Assembly (NCBI GenBank): GCA_030280995.1 | Contig: JASXTE010000005.1 | Span: 30,320,001-30,384,000, forward strand | Origin: Hemileia vastatrix | Lineage: Eukaryota > Basidiomycota > Pucciniomycetes > Pucciniales > Zaghouaniaceae | DNA length: 64,000 nucleotides | Direction: 5' to 3' | Shown: positions 46,901 through 55,600 of the stretch, piece after piece | Position numbering within the stretch: the stretch's first letter is position 1 | How the letters are laid out: each line of letters opens with the position of its first letter | The notes under the pieces: generated by a model | What the model saw: only the letters and a program-made list of their open reading frames with translations | Database searches by the model: none | Told to the model about the DNA's origin: nothing | Made by a program: the position numbers and the translations under genes

Positions 46901-48735
46901 TGATGTTATTCCATTTATAATATTATTAAATAAATGTTTAAAAATATGAAAATAGTTCATTTTAAAAATTATTAATTGATATCCAAAAGCAATATTAGGA
47001 ATAAAAAATTAAGTTAAAGGGATCAAATATGAAAAACGAAATCCAAGTTATATTCCTACTATCAAAGGCCAGTAGAGGTGTTGATGCGAATGAGAGCCAT
47101 CAGGGATAAATTGTACTAAATTGACTTTTTTTTAAAGATAAAAAATTGTGCACCTGTGGTTTAGATGAAATCTAGGTAGAAAATTTGGCTATGTAAAACT
47201 ACTTCTAGTGAAGTTTTTTATCAAATAATTTTTTTCATTTCCATAGCGAGAATTGATCTCATATGACTGCAACTGACCAAAAGTGTCCAGCACAAGTTCG
47301 GCCGAACTTGTGCTAGACACTTTTTTGATGGTGATTATCTAGGGTGCAGCTCTTCTTCAGTGCAACTGGTATTTTTTTAAAACATATCCACTGGTATTTG
47401 ATCTTTCGGTTTTATTAATATTTTATCATTTGATCAATTTTTTGTTACCAGTATATTATTATTTTTATTAGTATAGCAAAAAAACATGTGCCAAATGCTT
47501 ACAGGGTGATGTTAAACCTTTAATAATTTTATTAAATACAGGTAAAAAATTATGAAAATAATTTGTTTTACATAAAATTAATTGATATCTAAATGAAAAA
47601 AAAGGGATAAAAAGAAATAGGTTGAATAATAGGGATTTTATATGAAATTCAAAATTCAAGCTAAATGCCTACTTTCAAGGCTCAGAAGAGGTGTTGGATA
47701 AAATGGGCATCATCAGGAATAAAATTGTACTTAATTTAATTTTTTTTAAACTAAATGAAGTTTTCAACTGATTTTTTTCCAATATTTAGTTGGAAACTTT
47801 GTCTATATCAAATTACTTCTAGTACCATGATTGACCAAATTAAATCCTCATTTTCATATGCAGAATTGATCCCATATGGCTGGACCAGGCCAAAGGTGTC
47901 AACCACAAGTTTGAGAATTCTTCTGGTGGACACTTTTATGATGGACAGTAGTAGGGTGCAAGTCTTCTTTAGTTAATCTAGTATTCCTCATAAAAATTTC
48001 CAACTTATTTTTGGTTAAAAATCAGGTGGAAAGTTTGTCCATATAAGATTACTTCTAATGTCATGATTGACTAAAAATTGATTCTCATTGCCATATAAAG
48101 AGTTGATCCCATATGACTGGATCTGGCAAAAGTGTCACCACAATTTTTGATAAATTTAAGTTTGAAAATTTTATGATGGAAAGTAATTTCAAGTCTTCTT
48201 CATTTCATCAAGTAATCCTCATAAAAATTACTACCTGTATTTTGGCCAAACTTCAGGTGGACACTTTGGCCATATTAAATTAATTCTAGTTCCATGTTGA
48301 TAAAAAACTGATACTTATTGCCATATATAGATATTAAACCCATCAGACTGTGCCTTTCCAAAAGTGTCTACCTGAATTCTGTCTAAACCTCAGCTGGACA
48401 CTTTTATGATGCAGAGTAGCTAGTGCAAAAGTATTCTTCAGTTAATTTGGTATTCATAATAAATTTATCCTCCTGAAGTTTAGCCTAACTTCAGGTGGAC
48501 AATTTCAGAAAGCACCAGTTAGTCACTATCCATCAAAAAAGTGTTCACCAAAATTTTGGCTAAACTTGTGGTGGACCCCTTTGATCAGCCACAGTCAGAT
48601 GAGATCAACTCTTTAGATGGAAATGAGGATGATGTTTTGGTCAATCATGGAAATAGAAGTAGTGTGATGTGGCCAAATTACCCCCCTGAAGGTCAGACAA
48701 ACCTCACAAGGACACTTTTTAGCAGGGAGTAACTG
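40926..48735 (+). repeat. Palindrome array, main part (about 608-bp tandem units)
   Basis: Head-to-tail units, each in this order: CCAAATGCATACCGGGTGATG-like block, TAATATTATTAAATAAA, an AATATGAGGGATAAAAAGG block, ATCAAGAGCCAGTAGA, GGGCTAAACTTG, GAATTGATCCCATCTGACTG, then a 38-bp palindrome and ATGATGGAGAGTAGCTAGGG. Palindromes start at 41199, 41811, 42419, 43024, 43634, 44247, 44855, 45462, 46073, 46678 and 47283, so the spacing is 605-613 bp. From 47896 the units decay and shorten (47896, 48130, 48363), and the last one (about 48480-48730) is inverted. No convincing gene lies inside; recurring minus-strand frames lack ATG and are open only in some units. Confidence 0.92.
46678..46715. repeat. 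Array palindrome, best-preserved example
   Basis: A perfect 38-bp palindrome: GTGTCCAGCACAAGTTCGG plus its exact reverse complement. Others at 42419-42456, 44247-44284 and 46073-46110 are also perfect, with TTTGG/CCAAA at the centre. Units at 43024, 44855 and 47283 have one or two mismatches. Confidence 0.95.
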
Positions 48736-49206
48736 AGAAAAATCCATTTATCAGAAGGAAAATCTTTTATTGGATAGATGCCAAGGTTTCATACTTGTGT
48801 ATTATGGTCAGTATTAATTTTGAGAGTGTCTGTCAAGCAATTTCATTGCCCATCATGACAAATTTTGTTTTAAATGTTTCAAACTGCGTGATACAGTATT
48901 AAGGTGTCACATAGTATAATTAAGTTCTATTAAGTGCCCTCCTATGATGCCTAAATTTATAATTTAATATCTTACATAATAATTTTTTTTATATAAATTC
49001 GTCAATATTTTATTTTCTTATCAAATTTAATAGAGCAAGTATCCTGAATTATTATATATGCATAAGCTTAGGTTAGATCAATTTGTGCTCAATTTGTGCT
49101 CATCAGAGGACCAAAATCAAGTTCTGGAGGATCAACTTGTGCATAATTTGGAATCAGTTGATATTCTGTCTATAATCAATCTGAGAATAAATGTAAATCT
49201 AACTCT
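48736..49206. other. Spacer between array and element C
   Basis: AT-rich sequence without array similarity. Contains two near copies of CAATTTGTGCTC (49080-49100). Confidence 0.4.
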
Positions 49207-49211
49207 AATTT
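49207..49211. other. Target-site duplication of element C (left)
   Basis: AATTT, repeated at 58349-58353 after the 3' LTR. Confidence 0.85.
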
Positions 49212-50346
49212 TGTCAGCCAGGCTATTCCAGGAGTCCAGTAAATGATATATAACTTATAAAACCTTAAAGAGTGGGTAAGAATTGTATTTAATGAATATA
49301 ACTTAATATTTTATTGCATAATGAAATTATATAAGTATTTTATTATATACAAGTGTTACATTAAATTTATTGGTTATATATATTTTATATACAGTTAAAT
49401 TGAACATAATATAATATATTCTACAAATAATGGCGCATTTTTATGTATTTAATAATTATAAATTTATATTTAATTAATTGAAAAACATATATTATAATTA
49501 TAAGTGTAAAATTGACTAATAATATATTTAAATTAATTACTTAAGTTTATATATTAAATAATACCTCTCATCTAATACTAAACAATAATTAATGACGCTT
49601 CTTTTGACCCTTAATTGTGTTAGAAAAAACAAATAAATTAATTTATACTAAATTGAGATTAATTACATGTTTTGTTGCCTCAAAGTATTTTTTGTTTCAC
49701 TTAAAATATCCTTTAATCAGACTGTACCATCTGTTTGGAATTATTTTTCTCATAGTTCCTATGTTCCAATCTTGTTTAGTTATTCACTATTTTCACTTAC
49801 TGATTTGGGAATTAATGACGGGAAAATTGGATTCTTAATTGGGGTTTTAATTAATTGTTTCATGTTTTTCTCTATATTGTTATGTTTCATTTACTCTTTG
49901 ATATATTTGTTTTATTCTATTCTAATCATTGTATTTACAAATATAGTAGCGCTTCAGAGGACCCATTTCCTATAAAAGGGCCTTGGATAATCCCCTGTAG
50001 CCTCATCACTTATTACACACTCAAAAAATTAAATAACTATTTTATTACGTTTATATTTTTTTTATTAGTAATACAAATCTAATTAAAAGTCTATATAACA
50101 AATTAAAGGTTGCTTTAAGTCTGATAGTAATTAAAATTGTTTTCCGCGCAGAACCCTTACATTTAAAAATATTATTGTTAATAAAATCTAAGTTTTTGTC
50201 ACCTCTCAAAGTTGCTCACCGTTGTTTCCCTCTCAAATAAGTTAAATATATATTATTTTGATTTATTTCTTTATTTTCCCTTGTCCTCCTCCTTCTCTCC
50301 TCCTTTTCTCCTATTTTCCTTACCTCTTCTAGACAACTGACCGACA
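49212..50346 (+). repeat. Element C 5' LTR
   Basis: TGTCAGCC...GACCGACA. Similar to element B's LTR but lacking about 100 bp in the first half. Confidence 0.95.
49971..49980 (+). promoter_or_regulatory. LTR TATA box, element C
   Basis: TATAAAAGGG in the conserved GCGCTTCAGAGGACCC...CCTTGGATAATCCCC block. Probably the core promoter of the element's RNA. Confidence 0.65.
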
Positions 50347-50348
50347 AC

Positions 50349-50361
50349 TGGGGACCTTTCC
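50349..50361 (+). other. Primer-binding site, element C
   Basis: TGGGGACCTTTCC, two bases after the LTR, identical to element A's. Confidence 0.75.
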
Positions 50362-51022
50362 AAACGACGACGACGATCGAGCCTGGCGACGAACGACAAA
50401 ACGCACGGACCACCTAGAAAAAACAAAACTTTTGCCATGACTGTGTTTCGAACTTGGGTTCGACATCTTAGGTTTATATTTTTTTGAAGTGATTTTTCGA
50501 TCACTATAGTAAGTTCACCTTTGCGCCTCTCACTCATATTACTATATTTTTATTGTAATAACAGTGATTGTGGCTTGATTGCTGATTCACTGAGTGTAAG
50601 TGTTCAAATTTTAAAAAATTTTTTTTCCTAGTTGACCATTATAGAGTGTTAAATCCTCTTAGTCCTAGAAGAATTGACATTTTTTATTAATACAAATTGA
50701 ATTATTAATTTAATTTTTTTATTATTATTAATTATTGTTAATTTTGGTTGACTTAAAAGTACATTGTGCTTGGTCCCAAATATATTGCCATATTTAATAT
50801 TGGTAATTAATTGGTTGAATTAACTTAATTGTTATTCCCAATTTAACCTTGCAATCCATTTTTTTAAAAATTAATTTTTTTTTAATTATTACTTTATATT
50901 GAAAATTATTTTTTCTATAATTTAATTAATTAAATTTTTTTTATATTATTTGAAGCAATTATTGACTAACTTTTATTATTTTTTTATAAAATAAAAAGTA
51001 AATTATAAATCTTCCCACTAGT

Positions 51023-52657
51023 ATGTCCAACAATTTGGCAGAAAAAATGGATAACATGCAAGTGGATGAAATAGAAATTGACTATGATGCTGACACTGTA
51101 AGTTCTTCTAAAGTTGGTCATAAAAAATCTTATGCTAACACAAAGAATTCACATACTGCAGGATGTGGAAATGACAGGAAATGCAAACAAACCAAACCCC
51201 CTTCCCCCAGTACCACAGAAGGAAGTAAAGCCTCTAGTGCCTCAAGAAGGTCTTCCAAAAGGCTTCAAAATAAAAAAGCTTCCTCTGCCACAACAAATCA
51301 GAAACCTATCCAGTCATATAAAAAAGTTGAAGACAGAAAGTATGACGTACAAAGCAAAGGTAGACACATTGTGGGATCAGGTCCAAGAACTCAGGAACCA
51401 GATTCAGGCCCAGGCCCCTCCTCAGTTGCCTCCCAATCAGCCTCAGTTTCAGGCTCAACATTCACAGCCACCCAGCTCAACCATCCAAAATCCAAATACT
51501 ATGGAAGTAGAGCAATGGAAATGGGATTATCTAATGAGTCACTACCAACAGAATGTGCAACACCCTCTTCATCATCAGCCTGGCCCATCCAGAACACCCA
51601 ATTTCCATCTACCTCCTCATCCCTACCAACAAGGCAGGAGAAAGAAGGCCCAAGCACAATCCCAAACCCAGTCCCAGGGGAAGTTTCCTCCTCTGCCATG
51701 GTAAGTAATTTGTTTGATAGTCACTTGGGTATGTTTTCTAATAAATCTTCTTCTGCAGGTAATATTATTGAACATGGTGAAAGAACAGTTAAACCTGTTA
51801 AAAGACAGCTTCCTGTAACTAGTAGCCCTATTGATGTAATTAGCAAATTGTCATTTGATGAACCTTTACATTTAACTTCTACATCTTTAATTAATCCCTC
51901 TCTTGCAATTAAAAATGATTCTGTTCCCCCTGAAATCTATACCTTAATTGAAAAAACTTCTGAGGAAATATTGAAAGATACCCTTGATTTTAATATTGTG
52001 AAAGACAAACATGTGAGAGATGTGTTAATCCATGAAAATGATAGATTAAATAATTTACACTTGCAATGTAAAGTGAGTTCTTCTGTACAAGATACAGCTT
52101 ATTTAAAAATCAAAGAAACCTTGAATATTGTTCTTAGTCAACAAAAACAAATAAGAAATGACCATAGAGCTATCTCAGATAGAAATATCAGTCTACATAA
52201 GACCTTGAGTGAATTGAAACCCCTTATTGAGGAAAATTATTCATTCAAGAATGAAATAAAATCTCTACAAAATGAGTTTAAGAAGCTAAAAAATGATTTC
52301 CATGCACTAAGTACCAAACACTCAGTTTCTGAGGACAGAAATGTTCTATCTCTTGCAAAAGTAAATGACCAGATGTCTGAAATTCCAAGAATAAGAAACT
52401 ATGTGTCTGACCTACAGGAAAAGTTCTCAACCTTAACCACCAATAATGAATTAAATGAGATTTCTGTAAATAAGCTGCATAAAAATAAAGGGAAAAAACC
52501 TGAACAAGGTTCATCCTTTCTTCCTCATATTTCAACCATTAAACAAACTGACAATGAGTCTGTAAAATATTTTGCTACTAGCAAAAAATCTTGTGATGGT
52601 CATGCACCAGCTGTTTCTGTAAATAATGAAATTTCTGAACACCTGGCTAAACTTTAG
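51023..52657 (+). CDS. gag: Gag N-terminal part, element C (ends at in-frame TAG)
   Basis: 544 codons from ATG 51023 to TAG 52655-52657. The first 60 residues are acidic, then comes a Ser/Thr/Pro-rich region that overlaps another ORF. Residues about 300-480 are a long coiled coil, with Leu/Asn/Lys heptads. The TAG follows EHLAKL. Element B has CAG (Gln) at this codon, and the frame continues unchanged 12 bases later into the capsid ORF, so TAG is best seen as a single CAG-to-TAG change. Readthrough or reinitiation at ATG 52670 are alternatives. Confidence 0.9.
   Translation: MSNNLAEKMDNMQVDEIEIDYDADTVSSSKVGHKKSYANTKNSHTAGCGNDRKCKQTKPPSPSTTEGSKASSASRRSSKRLQNKKASSATTNQKPIQSYKKVEDRKYDVQSKGRHIVGSGPRTQEPDSGPGPSSVASQSASVSGSTFTATQLNHPKSKYYGSRAMEMGLSNESLPTECATPSSSSAWPIQNTQFPSTSSSLPTRQEKEGPSTIPNPVPGEVSSSAMVSNLFDSHLGMFSNKSSSAGNIIEHGERTVKPVKRQLPVTSSPIDVISKLSFDEPLHLTSTSLINPSLAIKNDSVPPEIYTLIEKTSEEILKDTLDFNIVKDKHVRDVLIHENDRLNNLHLQCKVSSSVQDTAYLKIKETLNIVLSQQKQIRNDHRAISDRNISLHKTLSELKPLIEENYSFKNEIKSLQNEFKKLKNDFHALSTKHSVSEDRNVLSLAKVNDQMSEIPRIRNYVSDLQEKFSTLTTNNELNEISVNKLHKNKGKKPEQGSSFLPHISTIKQTDNESVKYFATSKKSCDGHAPAVSVNNEISEHLAKL
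51171..51704 (+). CDS. Overlapping ORF in the +1 frame of gag (element C)
   Basis: 177 codons from ATG 51171 to TAA 51702-51704, inside gag and shifted +1, as in element A. The N-terminal part is Pro-rich (NPLPPVPQ), then comes a predicted helix (WDQVQELRNQIQAQ), a Pro/Gln-rich stretch, WKWDY, HPYQQGRRKK and a final Pro-Trp. The WKWD, HPY, basic-patch and Pro-Trp-stop order matches element A's ORF, although the two elements are clearly diverged. Element B has lost most of it through a 492-nt deletion. Function unknown; the protein may be expressed by leaky scanning or from a spliced RNA (inference). Confidence 0.55.
   Translation: MTGNANKPNPLPPVPQKEVKPLVPQEGLPKGFKIKKLPLPQQIRNLSSHIKKLKTESMTYKAKVDTLWDQVQELRNQIQAQAPPQLPPNQPQFQAQHSQPPSSTIQNPNTMEVEQWKWDYLMSHYQQNVQHPLHHQPGPSRTPNFHLPPHPYQQGRRKKAQAQSQTQSQGKFPPLPW
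51701..51758 (+). other. Intron-like segment, 58 nt, in element C gag
   Basis: GTAAGT at 51701, a TTCTAAT branch-like motif at about 51737-51743, a pyrimidine-rich TCTTCTTCTGCAG ending at 51758, then GTAAT. Same length, same phase and same flanks as in element A (12156-12099). Confidence 0.4.
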
Positions 52658-52669
52658 GAATTATTAATA

Positions 52670-55600
52670 ATGAATAATTCAAACCAAAAAGTGGACCATC
52701 CCAGTAGTCAGAAAAATTGGCCTAAGTTAGACCAATATCCTACCTTTGATGGTGATTCTTCCTCTGATTGGCAACACTTTATCCAGAGAATTGATAATTT
52801 AAAGAGATCTTATAAACTACCTGATGAGGAAATTGTTTCTAAGCTAATTTCTTTATTTTCCATTGTAGCCTTGATGTGGTATGAATCTGTCCTCTTAGAT
52901 AACAATCATTATACATGGAATGATTGGAAATCCTTGATTGAGAATCAGTTTGGTGGTTCAAAATTCAGGTTAGCTCAGCAGAGACTGTATGAGAATACTA
53001 GATATGTATCCTCCTCTGTTGAAAAGCCCATTGTTTTTCTGATGAAAATAACTAAAATCCTTAGAGCAATTGATCCAAAGATGGATTATGATATTTGGAG
53101 AGATAAAATCTTGTATAAATTACCAAATTCTCTTAGGGATTTGATTGTTGCTAGAACTGAGCATGTAAGGGAAAATTCTTCTTTCATTAATATCTGTAAT
53201 GAAGTACTACTCAACCATAGATATGAACCAAAGAATTACCTTAATAAATCTTATAATGATCAGAATAAACCTTCTATAAAGCTCCCAGAAAAATCTGGTA
53301 AACCCTCTGCCCCAATTGCACCTAAAAAACATGCAACAAATACTTGTTATAAATGTAACAAACCGTGGCAGAAGGGTCATGTTTGTGACAAGAAAATTCA
53401 TCTTGTTGAACAAAATGAAGACACTGATGAAGTTGAACTTGATGTCAATAATTATTCCAATGACTGTGAAAGTAATATCTCCTATGACAATGAATCTGTT
53501 AAAGATGTTTTAATGTTGGAACATGATGTCCATTATTTAAATAATATATCTGAAGATTGTGTATTGAATTTATCTTCAGTAGAAAATGCTGAAATAATTA
53601 AAGATATTATTAACAATTCTATTCCTATATCCCCTTTAAAGGCACCTGTTATCATTAATGGTAAAACTGTTGATGTAGCTCTTGATTCTGGTGCTGGAGG
53701 AAGTGTAGTATCTGAAAAAGCTTTAGCTTCAGTGGATAGGGAATATTTGAGTAAATTATTGCCTATAACTTCTGAAAAATGGAGAGGGTATGGTTTTACC
53801 TTATTTCCTATTGGCAAATACAAAACCTCTGTATTCTTCAAATATAATGGTGGTTTTGTCAGAGCTATTTGTGAGTTTGTTGTAATGAAAAATGATAATT
53901 TGAGCAATTGGTTTATTATGGGAAATGATATTTTAACCATGTTTGGTGTGAAACTGGACCCAGAAAATAATTGCTTTACCTTAGGAATGAATGGGAAAAG
54001 AAAATTCAAAATTTCTTCTCCTAGACCTTCTGGGCATTTGTTGAAATCTTGTAACTCACTGACCCAATGTAAAGGTAGAACAACAACTGAAATGGATGAT
54101 TTATTACATGAAATAAATACCGCTTCTTTTGGTGATCATTTGACTAGTGAACAAAAGGATTCTATTGTTGCCTCTATTACCTCTTTCCCTATGGCTTTTG
54201 CTCATGGTTCTCATGTCTTGGGAATTGTTCAGGAAGAGATGAAAATTACCTTATCCTGTAATTTGAGTGATATTCCTCCTTCCCTGAAGAAAAAACCATA
54301 TCCTGCTTCTCCATCAAAAAGAAAAGATATTGAAGATAATATTGAAACATTATTGAAAATGAATATCATTGAGAAAGTGGATGTCACCCCCAAATATTGT
54401 GTCATCTCCCCAGTCTTGATTTCATATGAAAAAGATAAAGCTAGATTATGTGAAGATTACAGAGCTTTAAATACTTATACTGTTGATGATATTTATCCTT
54501 TACCCAGAATTAATTCAATACATGCTACCTTGCAAGGTGTAAAATTTATTAGTTGTCTGGATGGTAATAAAGGTTATCATCAAGTTCCAGTTGAGAAAAA
54601 TTCTCAAAATTTTTTGATTATTGCTACTCATATGGGAATATATAAGTATGTTAGGATGCCATTTGGCCCTAAAAATTCTCCTTCAGTTTTCCAGAAAGTC
54701 ATGGATAACACTTTCCATCAAGAAATTATTGAAGGTTGGCTCATGGTTTATATTGATGATATTATTGTTTTTTCTAAAACTTTTGATGAAAATATGATTC
54801 ACTTGAATAGAGTTTTCCAAAAAAGGGATGAAATCAATATGACCTTATCTTTAAAAAAGTGTAAATTTGGTTTTCAATCTTTGAAAGTCCTGGGCCATGT
54901 TGTGTCAGGCTTACAAATTTGTGTAGACCATAATAAAGTTGCTGCCATTCAAAATGTGAAAGCACCAACCTCTGTAAGAGAAATCCAAAGTTTTTTGGGT
55001 ATGTGTGGCTATTTTAGACAATATATTAAAAATTATCAGGTCATAGCCTTGCCTTGTACAAAACTGACCAGAAAAGATGTTGCTTTTCTCTGGAATAATG
55101 ACTGTCAGAAAGCTTTTGATACATTGAAAAGTTGCTTAATGACAGCCCCTATATTGGCTCTTCCAGATTTTAACAAGCCATTTGTACTTTATACAGATGC
55201 TAGCTTTATTGGTCTGGGTGCTGCCCTTCACCAAAAGCAAGTTATTAATGATAAATCCTCAGAGGTTGTAATTTGTTATATTTCAAGAACCTTAAGAAAT
55301 AGTGAATTGAAATATGGTGCCACTCAATTGGAGTGCTTAGCAGTTGTTTGGGCTCTTGAGAAACTTCATTACTACTTGGATGACCAAAAATTTGAGTTGG
55401 TAACTGACTGTAGTGCTGTGAAATCTCTCTTAAACCTCAAAACACCTAACAGACATATGTTCAGGTGGCAACTTGCTGTTCAAGAATACAGAGGAAGGAT
55501 GACTATTATCCATAGAGCTGGAAATGTTCACTCTAATGTTGATATGCTCTCCAGATTGCCTCTGCCAAATATTGACTCCAATCCTGCTTATCTACCTGAA

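Noticed and set aside
41633..48732. Recurring 60-70 codon frames across the array palindromes
   Set aside because: They start with GTG or other non-ATG codons, are open only in some units, and follow from unit similarity; no constraint can be shown by eye.
31200..48735. CRISPR-like array
   Set aside because: Units of about 608 bp with a palindrome and similar interspersed sequence are tandem satellites, not short repeats with unique spacers, and the DNA is eukaryotic.
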